Assembly: GCA_949752795.1 (NCBI GenBank)
Contig: OX457071.1
Span: 77,031,983-77,095,982, forward strand
DNA: 64,000 nt
DNA from: Hyperoodon ampullatus
Lineage: Eukaryota; Chordata; Mammalia; Artiodactyla; Ziphiidae
Direction of reading: 5' to 3'
Shown: positions 1-11,989 of the stretch, piece by piece
Layout: each line of letters starts with the position of its first letter
Numbering within the stretch: the stretch's first letter is position 1
Made by a program: the position numbers and the translations under genes
The notes under the pieces: generated by a model
Databases searched by the model: none
The model's input: the letters and a program-made list of their open reading frames with translations, nothing else
Told to the model about the DNA's origin: nothing

Positions 1-192
1 TAATTACATACACATACACACATATATTCACATACACGTAGAAATATATATAATCAGCAACTCCTATTACTGGTAGGAGTAATATTGAGGATAAAGTTGA
101 GTAAGAAGTAATGCATCTGAGATGGCCATCTCACGGGGTGAAAAGTGGAGAAGTAACTTTGGAGTAATTAGTAATATTGGTCCTTGATTTTA

Positions 193-576
193 TTTTATTT
201 TTATTTTTTAATTTTATTTATTTATTTATTTTTGGCTGTGTTGCATCTTCATCGCTGCTCACGGGCTTTCTCTAATTGTGGCGAGCGGGGGCTACTCTTC
301 GTTGCAGTGCGCAGGCTTCTCATTGTGGTGGCTTTTCTTGTTGCGGAGCATGGGCTCCAGGCACACGGGCTTCAGTAGTTGCAGCACGCAGGCTCAGTAG
401 TTGTGGCTCACGGGCTCAGTAGTTGTGGCTTGCGGGCTCTAGAGCACAGGCTCAGTAGTTGTGGCACACGGGCTTAGTTGCTCCACAGCATGTGGGATCT
501 TCCCGGACCAGGGCTCGAACCCGTGTCCCTTGCATTGACAGGCAGATTTTCAGCCACTATGCCACCAGGGAAGCCC
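193..576 (-). mobile_element. CHR SINE, long form
   Basis: Reverse complement of a tRNA-Glu-like head with the A-rich TAAATAAA tail at its left end. Flanked by the direct repeat CCTTGATTTTA at about 182 and 577. Confidence 0.93.
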
Positions 577-1039
577 CCTTGATTTTAAATTAAACAGCAA
601 TTCTTCATTTTTTTCCTCAAGGCTAATATTCAGACATATGAGTTTAGTTATGGATGGATTGACCGACTTTTCCAGCTTGGTCAAGCTGGTTATTGTTGGG
701 GAAAGTGCTAGTACAGTTTCCTAGGGTTTTATCAGGTCATTGGGAGCTGTTAGTAGTAGATGTGTACCTCTTATTTGGCATTTAGATGATCTGAGACCTT
801 AAAGAGATTTTGGAGATGATCTAATTCAATCCCTTTATTTTACTTCTGAGAAAACTATTACTTGGAGGATCTGTATGGTTTGTTCAAGGATGGATATGCC
901 TTTTATCTTTTTTCAGAGAGGATATGTAGGATAGAACGGTAACCTCTGAATCTATGTATCTAGTAATTCCTATGTCTCCTGCATAGTTTCTTCAGATTTA
1001 GAAAGAGACAAGATAAATAGCTTAAACATCAACATTGAG
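577..1039. other. Intron 1 sequence without a recognised feature
   Basis: AT-rich sequence between a SINE and a LINE relic. No exon, promoter or repeat family is recognised. Confidence 0.5.
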
Positions 1040-2960
1040 CACACTGTCTTGACACAGTTGACTCCAGTGTATTTTATTGATTTCAAAAGAACCAGCTTTT
1101 GATTTCACTTATTTTTCTCTATTGTTTTTCTGTTTTCTATTTCACTGATTTCTTGTCTGATATTATTTCCCTTTCTCTTTTACTTTGGGATTAACTTGCT
1201 CTTTTTCTAGTTTCTCAATATGCAAATTGAACTAATTGATTTGAGCCCTTTTTAAAGTGTTTATCCTATATATCTACCCCAAATACTGCTTTATTCACAT
1301 CCCATGAATGTTGATATATTGTATTTTCATTTAAATTCAATTAAAATTATTTTCTAATTTCATTTTTCATCTCACCTTTGACCCATAGGTTATTTTATAA
1401 GTATGCTATATAGTTTGCAGTTACTTGGGGATTTTTCAGATCTCTTTTTGTTACTGATTTCAAATGTAATTCCATGTGGTCAGAGAACATACCTTTATGA
1501 CTTGTCCTTTAAAATGTATTCAGGCTTGTTTTATGGCCCAGAATGTGGTCTGTCTTTGAAGCGTTCCATGTGCATTTGAGAAAAATGTATTCTGTATTCA
1601 GCAGTGTATTTTGTTGTTTGTTGTTAGGTATTCTGTCATAATGCTCCATAAATGTCAGTTAAGGCAGGTTGGTTGATAGTGTCCGAATCTTCTGTGTTCT
1701 TGCTGATTTTCTGTTTGTTTTATCAATTAACTACTCAGAGAGGTATAACAATCATTGGATTTGTCTTTTTCTCCTAGTAGTTCTCTCAGCTTTTGCTTCA
1801 TGTATTTTGCAGCTCCGTAATTAGGTACATAAAATGTTTAGGATTGTTGCGTCCTCTTCATGAATTGACCCTTTATCATTATGAAGTGACTTTCTTATCC
1901 TTGGTGCTATTGTTTGCTTTGAAATCTACTTTGGCAGATATTAACATGTCCACTAATCTTTCTTTTGATTAGTATTAGCATGGTATGTCCTTTTACTTTC
2001 ACCTGTTTTTTATATTTAAAATGCATTTCTTGTAAGCAGCATATAGTTGGGTCTTGCTTTTTTAATCCAGTCTGAAAACATCTGCCCTTTCTTTTCTTTT
2101 TTTAAATTGAGCTTTAATTGACATATAACATTCATTTCAGGTGTCCAGCATGAGTCAATATATGTATGTATTGCAAAATAACCACCACAAGCAGATTAGT
2201 TAGCATCCATCACCACACATAGTTACAAAGTTCTTTCCTTGTGATGCAAACTTTTAAAATTTACTCTCTTAGCAACTCTCAAATACAACGATAGTCACCG
2301 TGCTGTACCATCTCTGCCTTTTAATTGGCCCGTTTTGACCATTTGCATTTAACGTGATTGTTGATGTGGGTAGCTTTAAGTCTTATCATTTGCTTTTTAA
2401 AAAATCTGTCCTGTCTGTTCTTTTTTCCCTTTTCCTCCTCGTCCTGACTTCTTTTGAATTAATCAATTTTCAAAAGGTTTTAAATTATTTTGTATGATTC
2501 TGTTTTCTCTCCTTTGTTGGCTTATTAGCTGTAACTCTGTTATTTTAGTGGTTGCTTTAAGGTTTATAGCATACATATTTAATCTATCATAATCTACCTT
2601 CCATTGATACACCAGTTCACGTACAGTACCCTATAAAAGCGTTGTTCCATTTCTTCCCTCATAGCCTTTATGCTCTTGTTGTCAGCATTTTATATGCTAT
2701 GGAACTAACACTATATTGCTATCATTTTGTTTAGACAGTTTATTATCTTTTAAAAATATTTAAATAAGTAAACAAATCTTAAATGTTTACCTAAGTAGTT
2801 ATCATTTCTGGTATACTTCATTCTTTTTTATAAATCCGTATTTCCAACTGGTGTCATTTTCTTCTGCCTGAGGGCTTTCTTTAATATTTATTGTAATGCA
2901 GGTCAGTTGGTGATAAGTTATTTCTGCTTGTGTATGTCTGTAAAAGTTTTTATTTTGCCT
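1040..2960 (-). mobile_element. L1M/HAL1-type LINE relic, antisense
   Basis: Reads continuously as the antisense of an old mammalian L1-lineage element (stretches around CCCAGAATGTGGTCT and GACCCTTTATCATTATG are typical). All frames are broken. It is interrupted by another L1 3' end at about 2098-2313. Confidence 0.75.
2098..2313 (-). mobile_element. L1 3' UTR fragment nested in an older LINE
   Basis: Antisense of the L1 3' end that ends in a TTGACATATAACATT-type motif. The host LINE's TCTGCCTTT-like word occurs on both sides, fitting a short target duplication. Confidence 0.7.
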
Positions 2961-3330
2961 TTTTTTTTCAAAAAGCAGCTTTATCAAGGTATAATTTACA
3001 TACCATAAAATTTATTTATTTGTAGTGATTTTTAGAAAACTTAACCAAGTTATGCAGTCATTACGACCATCCATTTTCAGAACATTTTTTATCACCCCAG
3101 TCAGACCCCTTGTGACCATTTGTGGTTAATTCCTGTTCCCATCCCCAGTCGCAGGCAACGCTAATCAGCGCTGTGTCTCTCTGCATGCCTTTCCTGGACA
3201 TCTCACATAAATGAAGTCAAACAGTAAGTGGTCTTTTGTGCCTGGTGTCTTTCACGTGTTTTTGAGGTTCATCTGTATTGTAGCATATATGAGTATTTCT
3301 CCCTTTATTCTCTACTTCACATTCTAATTT
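2961..3330 (-). mobile_element. L1M 3' UTR fragment, antisense
   Basis: Begins with a TATCAAGGTATAATTTACATACC-like word typical of antisense L1M 3' ends and continues through a degenerate 3' UTR. Confidence 0.6.
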
Positions 3331-4344
3331 GTATTTTTCTGTTTCTAAAATGCAGTTTTATTTAAGAATATATTTCTAGTAAGCCTCCACAGATCACTTG
3401 TGCATTGAATTAGAATATAAATAAAACTCATACACTTTATTACGTTTAAGTATTTTAAAAATCCCGCTTTTAAGATTTATAGTATGGTTGGGTCCAGTTC
3501 ATCTTTGTATCCACTAGACTAGTTACTAGTAGACTTTCAATAAATATGTGTTGAATCAAATGGAATCATACTCCTGTAAACTCACTTGAATCATTTTTGA
3601 ATATGTGGAACCAACATCCACAATAACAATTAAATTATAGTTACCAACATATATTTCAACATTCTTTGGGGTTAAAGGCTACATGATATTGCTTATTGGT
3701 TCTGCAGTCTCTGTTTTGGATTTTGAAACAATGATTCTTTGAAATTATGATGATCTGTTTTGAAAAAATCTGGCTCCCTAAATCTCATCCTCAATAGAGG
3801 ACATAATTATAGGAATGACATGAATTAGAGTTTTTTTTAATGTTTTAATTTTGTTATTTCATATCTGTTTTTAGAGCTGGAGTGTAATACTTTTCTATGT
3901 AACTTGCCTTTTGAAAGCTATTGTTAAAAAAAAAAAGAAAGCTATAGTGTTCTGCAAACTTCATTATTTGCTTCTTCATTATCCTGGCCTTTTTCTTTTC
4001 TTTTTTTGAAGAACAATTTTTTTTCCTTATGACTGCTAGTGATTTAATCTGTCCTGGTAGCGTTTTCTGTTGATACTAGAAAGCAGATTGGTCTGAGAGA
4101 ACTCTATAGATAATACCCAAAAAAACCCAAGCCCAAACGAACAGAGCTTTTATATTTTCTTCCATATAAACTGAACCTTCTTTGGGCCTTTACTGCTTTC
4201 TTATAAGTCAAGGAATATGGAGAGGTGCTGGACAACTTAGAAACCAGGTTAGACTATTTGGAAGAACAACATTATGCCCTAGTCACATGGATAAAACTTT
4301 TTTTCTCTGCTGGTCACTTCCACTTTGTGGCAAAGAAGACGTCG
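3331..4344. other. Intron 1 sequence without a recognised feature
   Basis: AT-rich, no splice-bounded open frame matching a protein I know, and no repeat I can name with confidence. Confidence 0.5.
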
Positions 4345-4641
4345 CATGCTAAACTCCAGCCTCTAATGTCTGTTTACTTGACATCTCTGCTCATATATCT
4401 TAGAAGCATCTCAGACTTATTGTCCAAAACAAAACTCTTTTGAGTTTTTTTCTCTCTGCTGAACTGCTCCTCCTATCTTAGCTCAGTAAATGGCAGTTTC
4501 ATCCTTTCAGTTCCCTGGTTGAAAAGTCATTTTACATCCCATTAATCAGCAAATCCTGTCATTAAGTGTACCAAAATCCAGTTGCTTCTCACCACCACCA
4601 CTGCAGCTATATTTCTTCAAGCCACCATGATCTCTGTCGTG
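4345..4641 (+). mobile_element. L2 LINE fragment, left part
   Basis: Resembles L2 in sense orientation, including ATCAGCAAATCCTGTCATTAAG and TTCTCACCACCACCACTGC. It is cut by an LTR at 4642 and seems to resume near 5375. Confidence 0.65.
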
Positions 4642-5235
4642 TGTAGTAGATTGAAAAACATGGCCACAATAATTTGTACTTCCTCCCAAGAGGTGGAGTC
4701 TGTTTACCCACCCAGTGAATCTGGGCTGGCTTTGTACTTGTTTTGACTAATAGAACGTGGTGGGAGTGATGTGTGAGATCTGGAGCCTAGGCTCAAAACA
4801 GCATGCGTCTTTCATGTTAACTCTTCTGGAACGTTCTGGTCGCCGTTCAGGCTGGACCATATGGAGAGAGAGGCCAAGGCAGGATGAGCTAAGCACCAAA
4901 GTGCCTGACGTGTGGGTGAGCTCCTGCCCCAGTCTAGCTGCCTGTTGACTGCAGCTTGTAGAAAAACAGCCCAGCTGATCACAGCCTGAACTGCTGATGC
5001 ACGCGATTGTAGGAAATAATAAATGGTGGTTGTTTAAAGTCACTAAAGTTGGGGGACTTCCCTGGTGGTCCAGTGGTTAAGACTCCACACTTCTACTGCA
5101 GGCGGTGCAGGTTCAACCCCTGGTTGGGGAGCTACGATCCTGCATGCTGTGCTGTGTGGCCAGAGAAAAAATGATCATAAAGTCACTGAGTTTGAGGTGG
5201 TTTGTTATGCCACGTTATCACTTATATTATTGTAG
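4642..5235 (+). mobile_element. MLT1-type (ERVL-MaLR) solo LTR, split by a SINE
   Basis: Sense MLT1 LTR: starts TGTAGTAGATTG, contains GACTAATAGAACGTGG and a GAAATAATAAATGGT polyadenylation region. It is interrupted by a SINE at 5053-5171 and resumes with GTTTGTTATGCCACGTTATC. No internal retroviral coding sequence is present. Confidence 0.8.
5053..5171 (+). mobile_element. Short tRNA-Glu-type SINE in the MLT1 LTR
   Basis: Head TTCCCTGGTGGTCCAGTGG with a decayed internal B-box (GGTTCAACC), ending GTGTGGCC plus an A-rich tail. The LTR word TAAAGTCACT recurs on both sides. Confidence 0.9.
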
Positions 5236-5244
5236 CACCCTTAT

Positions 5245-5365
5245 GTCTTTTTTTTTTACACCTTTATTGGAGTATAATTGCTTTACAATAGTGTGTTAGT
5301 TTCTGCTTTATAACAAAGTGAATCAGCTATACATATACATCTGTTCCCATATCTCTTCCCTCTTA
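5245..5365 (-). mobile_element. Cetartiodactyl L1 3' end, antisense
   Basis: Poly-T followed by the CACCTTTATTGGAGTATAAT word that ends many whale and ruminant L1 copies when read antisense. Confidence 0.8.
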
Positions 5366-5374
5366 AGTCTTGTC

Positions 5375-5640
5375 TCTTCCTCTTTTCACCCCGATCTTCC
5401 CACCTGCACCCTGTCTTCCACAAAGCAGCCAGAATGATCCCTTTAAAGCTAATACCAGCTTTGTCACTCCTCCAGTGAAAGCCCTGGCTGGCCTCCTCTC
5501 CTGTTCCGCGGGGCTCCTCACGTCCTCACCGTGGCCTCTTCCCCTCATTACTTCTCTGACGTAATTTCCTTTCCACTCTTGCAGTTGTTCTGCAGCTGCC
5601 ACACTGGCCTCCTTGCTGCACCTTGTTACTTGTTGAATGA
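5375..5640 (+). mobile_element. L2 LINE fragment, right part
   Basis: Sense L2: CAGCCAGAATGATCCCTTTAAA through CCACACTGGCCTCCTTGCTG. Probably continues the fragment at 4345-4641 across the later insertions. Confidence 0.7.
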
Positions 5641-6619
5641 TCTCAATAACTTATTCAGCCTCTCTGAATTTGTCCCTATGGCATAAAGCGGGGTAATGCC
5701 TGTCTTACAGAATCATGTAACGTTCTTAGCAGGGTGAGCTTTCAGATGTTACTGGGGGTGGGGAGAAACGTAAATAGCCACGAGCATACTTTTCCTTGCC
5801 TTCCCTTTTCGGCAGGAAGTGTTTTTGTTTTCTAGTTCTTAGAGTTGTGTTCCCCCCCATGTCCACACACAGTCTTCTTAAGTGAGTGAAGGAGCACATT
5901 CTCACACTTTTTAAAAAACTGGCTGCATTTGAAGATCATATTGTAAAAGTGGGTTCGTGTTTTGCTATGAGCTTGTGGTAGTGTCAGTAGTGTGCATGTG
6001 GGAGAACTGTTGTCAAAAGGGGCAGCCCGCCACCCCACCGTCACGTGGGACTTTAAGAAGGTCAGTACCTGCTCCTATTCCTGGGAGCAGATAAGCTACA
6101 CAGATTTACATACTGCTGCAACATGCAGCACGTCTTCTTGAGCAGATGGGCACCTACACTAAATAACTGAAATAGTCACAGGTAATGGGGATTATGGTTT
6201 TATGAAGAATAGATTTCTCTACGACAGAGATCCATAAGTCTTGATGATAAGCTTTTTTTTAATTGTTTTTAAAACATTTCTCTTCTCTCTGTTCTTTCAC
6301 TCTTCCCGGTGCTGCATTATGCTCACTAACGTGAACTTTGGCCCACCCAGTTGGAATCATAGGAGGGACAGTGATTATTAACAAACTAATTGAACAAACA
6401 TGAGCTTATTAAATGTGAAGTCTTCAGGGAAGCCTTTTAAACTAATTGCATGGAAAGGATATCATTAGCACCTGAAGGAAATAACACCAGCACACAAAAT
6501 GTTAACAGTGTGTGTCAGTGGTGTCAGCGTTAAGATAGGAGGTGTGGCGTTGAGGCTGTGGCACGCATCGTGTACCCGTGTTTCCTGGCCTCCTGACGGC
6601 CCGCTCTTCCCCCACCCTC
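5641..6619. other. Intron 1 sequence without a recognised feature
   Basis: No exon, RNA gene or named repeat recognised. Confidence 0.5.
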
Positions 6620-6998
6620 CAGAAAGCCGGAGCGAATCTCTTAAAGCCCAAGTCAAGATCCTTGGTCCTCAGCGTGCTCCGGGGCTTCCGCCTTTGCTCT
6701 TAATGAAATCCAGAGCTCTTTCCGTAGCCTGCGAGGGGCCCTTAGTGCCTGGGCCCGCCCCTGCGTCTGACTCATCTCTTCCTTCTCTCGTTCTGCTTCA
6801 GCCAGCCAGCCCTCCTTGCATCTCTCAGGCCTTGCATGGTCCCACCTGAGAACCTTTGTCCTTATCTTCCTTCTGCCTGGAATGCTTTCCTCCCGGATTT
6901 CCACAAGCCTAGCTCTCTCACTTCATCTAGATTTCTTTTGAGATATTCCCCCATCAAAGAGGCTTTCCTGACTACCCTATATAAAATAAGAACTTCCT
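6620..6998 (+). mobile_element. L2 LINE fragment, left of a SINE
   Basis: Sense L2 3' region with TTCTGCCTGGAATGCTTTCC and a TTTCCTGACTACCCTATATAAA word. It overlaps in consensus position with the L2 at 5375, so it is a separate copy. Frames over it are not genes. Confidence 0.8.
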
Positions 6999-7213
6999 GG
7001 GCTTCCCTGGTGGCGCAGTGGTTGAGAGTCCGCCTGCCGATGCAGGGGACACGGGTTCGTGCCCCGGTCCGGGAGTATCCCACGTGCCGCGGAGCGGCTG
7101 GGCCCCGTGAGCCATGGCCGCTGAGCCTGCGCGTCCGGAGCCTGTGCTCCGCAACGGGAGAGGCCGCAGCGGTGAGAGGCCCGCGTACCGCAAAAAAAAA
7201 AAAAAAAAAAAAA
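6999..7213 (+). mobile_element. CHR SINE, young odontocete short form
   Basis: Head GGGCTTCCCTGGTGGCGCAG, ends CGCGTACCGC plus a poly-A tract of over 20. Target repeat AGAACTTCCT / AGTACTTCCT lies in the surrounding L2. Confidence 0.96.
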
Positions 7214-7400
7214 GTACTTCCTCTTTCACTTTGTCCTTACCCTGCTTTGTGGTTCCTCATAGCACTTATTAATTCTTGACATGTAGTTGTTTGTGTTTCT
7301 CTCCTGATAAGTGTGTTCACTGCTTTATTTCCAGAACCTAAAACAGGTCCTGTGTAATGTGTACTCAATAGATTCATTGAATGAGTGAATTAATTGTGTT
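7214..7400 (+). mobile_element. L2 LINE 3' end, right of the SINE
   Basis: Continues the L2 to its typical GAATGAGTGAAT terminus after CACTGCTTTATTTCCAGAACC. Confidence 0.8.
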
Positions 7401-8009
7401 TCTGCCACTTCCCGTCCTAGTACAAGAGGGAGAATTGGAATGTATTCACAGAGTAGATAACCCACAATTTCAAATACAGATACTCTCCTGACCTTAAAAA
7501 CATCTCTATGTTTATTTCAACCTAATTAAAATGTGAATTTTGTTTAAGAAAAAAAATTCTCTATGTTATTTTAGTAATATAACAAACATGGAATGTTTAC
7601 AGTGTTCCAGGTACTGTATTTGACACTGTGAATTCAAAAATGTATAAATACACATTGTCAGATTCATTTGGACTTTATATAATAGTCTCTATCATTATTT
7701 TCACAGTGCTCATTTGCACATTACGCATTTTAAGAAGCCCTGCTATAACTAAGTATGTAACTTTGTTTAATCCAGTATTTTTCTAAATTCTTTTTTGCCA
7801 TAGAATTCTTTTTTCATGAAACATCTATTTAAATCCTTTTAGACTTAGACAGTTGTTGACCTTTGGGAACAAAGCTCCATTAGTGGTGTTGGGGGTGGTA
7901 AGTGATCAGAACTGAAGGGACTTGTGCCTCTGAAGGAAGTGGTGTTAGCAGTGGATGTAAAGGGTAATAACTAATTCCTTCTACTTTTGTTACTTGATTC
8001 ATCATATTA
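7401..8009. other. Intron 1 sequence without a recognised feature
   Basis: AT-rich sequence; nothing recognised. Confidence 0.5.
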
Positions 8010-8101
8010 ATACATTTAGGAAGAAAAATCATTATTTCTATAGATGCCAAAAAGGTATTTGAAAAATCCAACATCCATACCCGATTAAAAACATAATAAA
8101 A

Positions 8102-8329
8102 GGGCTTCCCTGGTGGCGCAGTGGTTGAGAGTCCGCCTGCCGATGCAGGGGACACGGGTTCGTGCCCCGGTCCGGGAAGATCCCACATGCCATGGAGCGG
8201 CTGGGCCCGTGAGCCATGGCCGCTGAGCCTGCGCGTCCGGAGCCTGTGCTCCGCAACGGGAGAGGCCACAACAGTGAGAGGCCCGCGTACCGCAAAAAAA
8301 AATAAATAAATAAAATAAAATAAAATACG
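8102..8329 (+). mobile_element. CHR SINE, young odontocete short form
   Basis: Complete head-to-tail copy ending CGCGTACCGC and a mixed A/TAAA/TAAAA tail. Target duplication not clear because the flank is also A-rich. Confidence 0.95.
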
Positions 8330-8743
8330 AGTAAATGGATACCTTTCAAACAAAATTGCACACACACAAAATACTTAATTTCCACTAACACCAGCAGTAA
8401 ATACATATCACTATGTCCATTGCTATGTATTGAATAACATTGTATTGACAAAACCAGTTACCACATTCAATCGAGAGAATAATTAGAAGCATAAGACATT
8501 GGAAAGGAAGTGGGAAAGCTATTTCTACATGCAGATGACGTGATAGTGTATGTTGAAAAGCCAAGAGAGCCAATGACAACAGAACACCTAAAGAAAAGGA
8601 ATGGAGTAAAATGGCAGGATATAGAATTAGCAAACAAAACACAATACTTTCTATACGTACACAATAAAGAAAATAATGAATAATTGAAAATATGGTAGAA
8701 GTCAAGTCTCCATTTCCAATAACATCAAAAAGATAAAATACTT

Positions 8744-8962
8744 GGGCTTCCCTGGTGGCGCAGTGGTTGAGAGTCCGCCTGCCGATGCAGGGGACATGGG
8801 TTCGTGCCCTGGTCTGGGAAGATCCCACGTGCCGCGGAGCGGCTGGGCCCGTGAGCCATGGCCGCTGGGCCTGCGCGTCCGGAGCCTGTGCTCCGCAACG
8901 GGAGAGGCCACAACAGTGAGAGGCCCGCGTACCGCAAAACAAAAAAAAAAAAAAAAAGAGAG
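8744..8962 (+). mobile_element. CHR SINE, young odontocete short form
   Basis: Perfect 13-bp target duplication AGATAAAATACTT at 8731-8743 and 8963-8975, with a long A tail. Confidence 0.97.
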
Positions 8963-9629
8963 AGATAAAATACTTAATAAACTCAAGAAAAATGCCAGGT
9001 CTATAGGAGGAAAACATTTCTGAAAAACAGAAATAGACTTGAACAAATGGAAAGACATTACGTATTTCATGTTCATGAATAGAATAACTCGGCATTACAA
9101 AGACTTCAGTTCTCCCCGAGTTAATGCATAGATCCAGTCCCAGTAAATGGTTTTTTGTTTTGTTTTGTTTTTTCTGGCACTAGACAAGTTGATCCTAAAG
9201 GTCACATGGAAAAATAAACAAGAAAGAGCAACCACGAAATCTCTGAAAGACTGATAAAGAGTGCAAAACCCCACCTGATTTTAAACCACAAATCTCTATA
9301 ATTAAAACTGTGAGAGCAGGAGGTGTAAATAAGAACTCTCTCTACTTTTTGTTCAGTTTTGCTATGAACCTAAAACTGCTCTAAAAAATAAAATCTGTTA
9401 TAAAAATTGTGTTATGGTATGATGTGTGGACAGACATATTGGCCAATGGAATAGAATAGAATGTCCAGAAATAGGCAGTAAATATAGAAATTTAGAATAA
9501 AGTAGCACCTCAAATCCCAGAGGAGAAGGTGGGACAACTGGATAGATATCTGATAAGAGATAAAATTGGGTCCATATCATACTGTATTCCAAGATAAACT
9601 ACAAATGGATAAAATATCTTTTTGTTATA

Positions 9630-10680
9630 TTTTATACTTTTTATTTTAAAATAATTTTAGACTTGTGAAAAATAGTACAAAGTATTTTCATATATCCTTC
9701 ACCCAGATTCCCTAAAGGTTATCATTTGCTACACGCTTTATCATTTATTCATTCTCTCTCTGAAATATTTGAGAGTAAGTTGCAGACCTTATGTCCCTTT
9801 ACCTGTAAATACATCAGTGTTTGTTCTAAAAACAAGAGTGTCTTAGTCTGTTCAGGTTCTTTAACAGAATACCATAGATTTATGTTGGTGGCTTATAAAC
9901 AGTAGAAATTTATTTCTCACTTAGGGAGACTGGAAGTCTAAGATCAAGGTGCCAGCAGGGGTCTGGTGAGGGCTCACTTCTTGGTTCATAGATGGCCATC
10001 TTGTCACTGTATTGTCACATGATGGAAGGAGTGAGGGGGTCTCTTTCTTATTAGGGCACTAATCCCATTCATGAGAGCCTCACTCTCATGACGTAATCAC
10101 TTCCCAAAGGCCCCACCTTCAAATACTATCACACTGGGCCTTAGGATTTAACATGAATTTTGGGGGAACACAAACATTCAGTCTATAGCAGAGAACATTC
10201 TCTTATATAATCAGAGTACAGATATCAAGATCAGGAAATCAGCATGATAAAATGCTACTCTCTAATCTGTAAGCCTTACTGGAACTTCTCCAGTTGTCCC
10301 CCTAAACCGTTCTGCTCCACGGGCCAGGCCAGGCTTACACATTGCAGTTAGCTCTCAGGTCTCTCTTGTGTCCTTTGAGCTGGAAGAGCTCCTCAGTCTT
10401 GTTTTGTGTTTCATGACCGTGACATTTTTGAAGAGTACAGGCTTCTTGTGTAGAATGTCCCTCAAGTTAGGTATGTCTGATGTTTCCTCATGTATACATT
10501 TTATAGCATGAATACCACAAAAGTAATGCTGTGTCATTGATTGTACTGTCTTGGGAACTGTTTACTTTGGTCACCACGTAAGCTGGTATCTGCCAAGTTT
10601 CTCCATTCTGTAAAGGTACAGTTTTCCTTGTAATTAATAAGTATTCTGGTAGACCCAGACAACCCATACGTATCCTCTTT
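9630..10680 (-). mobile_element. L1M 3' UTR relic, antisense, split by an LTR
   Basis: Antisense L1M: the TTGTGAAAAATAGTACAAAG and CACCCAGATTCCC words before the LTR, and TATCAAGATCAGGAAATCAG after it, are successive parts of one old element. Confidence 0.72.
9839..10190 (-). mobile_element. MaLR (MST/MLT1-like) solo LTR
   Basis: Reverse complement of a MaLR LTR: opens TGTCTTAGTCTGTTCAGG and ends ACATTCAGTCTATAGCA, with the TGGCTTATAAAC word near 9890. A solo LTR without coding sequence, inserted in the L1M at 9630-10680. Confidence 0.85.
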
Positions 10681-11094
10681 GAGGAAGGACTTGCTCAGTT
10701 GTGGCACGTGAGGTCAGCAGACAGCTTCCAGCAGTCAGCTCTCCGGCTTGTTCAGTGTGACTCAGCTCACCCAAGGTCACACCCTTCCTGGGCGGTGTCA
10801 TCCAGTGCTGAGTGAGAAGGGGTGGACTTCTTCAGAGCTCCCTGCCTGTGGCCAAAGCTTGGATAGGCCTGCACTACAGTGAGACGTCTACCTCTGCCCA
10901 ATTCTGCTTCCCCCACTTCCTTTCACATGTGCTGATCCCTAGTGAGTATCTTGCACCCCAAACTGTCTCAGCACCTGATTCCAGAGAACCCAACCTGAGA
11001 CAAGTATCTTTGTGGGAAAATCTGTTCATGATTACTTGCACTTACTCTTTTTTAGCATCTACTGAGGACTCTTGCTTGAAACAGTTACTGTGCT
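10681..11094. other. Intron 1 sequence, possible LTR-like relic
   Basis: The stretch near 10935-11010 (GATCCCTAGTGAGTATCTTGC, then CCAGAGAACCCAACCTGAGAC) resembles the end of an old mammalian LTR; I cannot name the family. The frame at 10812-11150 is probably fortuitous. Confidence 0.35.
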
Positions 11095-11268
11095 GGTTGC
11101 CAAATGGTGATTTTTTAAATTCTATGATTTCTTCTACATTTAATAATTAGAATTAAACTGAAAGGAAGAGCTTTCCCTCCTCCCCATTTATTTATTTATT
11201 CATTCATTTACATCGTCGTGCTCTCATGGATTCTTATTTTATGGGTTATAACATATCATTTATTTTTT

Positions 11269-11300
<32 letters not shown>

Positions 11301-11865
11301 TTTTTGGCTGCACTGGGTCTTTGTTGCTGCACGCGGGCTTTCTCTAGTTACAGTGAGCAGGGGCTACTCTTCATTGCGGTGCGCGGGCTTCTCATTCAGG
11401 TGGCTTCTCTTGTTGAGGAGCACGGGCTCTAGGCACGCAGGCTTCAGTAGTTGTGGCTCATGGGCTCTAGAGTGCAGGCTCAGTAGTTGTGGCGCATGGG
11501 CTCAGTAGCTGTGGCTCACGGGCTCTAGAGCACAGGCTCAGTAGTTGTGGTGCACGGGCTAAGTTGCTCCATGGCATATGGGATCTTCCCGGATCAGGGC
11601 TTGAACCCGTGTCCCCTGCATTGGCAGGCCAGTTCTTAACCACTGCGCCGCCAGGGAAATCCCTGTATCGTTTATTTTGTTGCTCAAATTGTCCCAGATT
11701 TAGCCAGTAGGAACCCTTTCAGTTTGGTTTCTGTGTCCTTGTGACACGTCACCATCATTTTTCTTTCCTTATCTTCAGGCGCCAGGAGATTTTTTTTAGG
11801 CTTATCTGATACTTTTCCTACCCCTGGAATCTGCCATTTCAAAATGGACCAAATGTGAATATAAA
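11095..11865. mobile_element. Old L1M 3' UTR relic, split by a SINE
   Basis: Contains GGAAGAGCTTTCCCTCCTCC and, after the SINE, TTGCTCAAATTGTCCCAGAT, words found together in old L1M 3' UTRs. Orientation not assigned. Confidence 0.6.
11267..11664 (-). mobile_element. CHR SINE, long form
   Basis: Left end is a TTTA-repeat tail. Target repeat TATCATTTATTTT / TATCGTTTATTTT at 11254 and 11665. Confidence 0.94.
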
Positions 11866-11989
11866 AAATAAGAACCTTCCATCACTAAGAGAAAACATGG
11901 CTGGACGATCTTACAACCAGGGAGTGAGGAAAGCCTGATTTAAAAAAAAAAAAAAAAATGGATGTGACATAGTTCATAGGGAAAAAAAA

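Larger units (their letters stand above)
8010..9629 (+). mobile_element. Old L1 ORF2 relic carrying two young SINEs
   Basis: Fragments of L1 reverse transcriptase in the sense direction. The region near 8530-8560 reads like the metal-binding box with H-A-D-D in place of F-A-D-D, and the region near 9170-9480 like the C-terminal part. It is full of stops. At about 9320-9400 there is a word (CCTAAAACTGCTCTAAAAAA) typical of another L1 3' terminus. Confidence 0.7.

Noticed and set aside
4757..5043. Opposed open frames on both strands
   Set aside because: They lie in an MLT1 LTR, which does not encode protein. The frames are fortuitous.
6836..7279. 147-codon open frame on the + strand
   Set aside because: It starts in an L2 relic and runs through a young SINE with its poly-A (a lysine run). 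The same SINE frame recurs at every copy of the family in the window.
8385..9095. 236-codon open frame on the minus strand
   Set aside because: It crosses a SINE inserted in an L1 relic. The protein-like core (R-C-G-A-Q-A-P-D) is the SINE read backwards.
11273..11303. TTTA repeats as microsatellites in their own right
   Set aside because: They are the A-rich TAAA tail of the antisense SINE at 11267. Similar runs elsewhere have the same origin.
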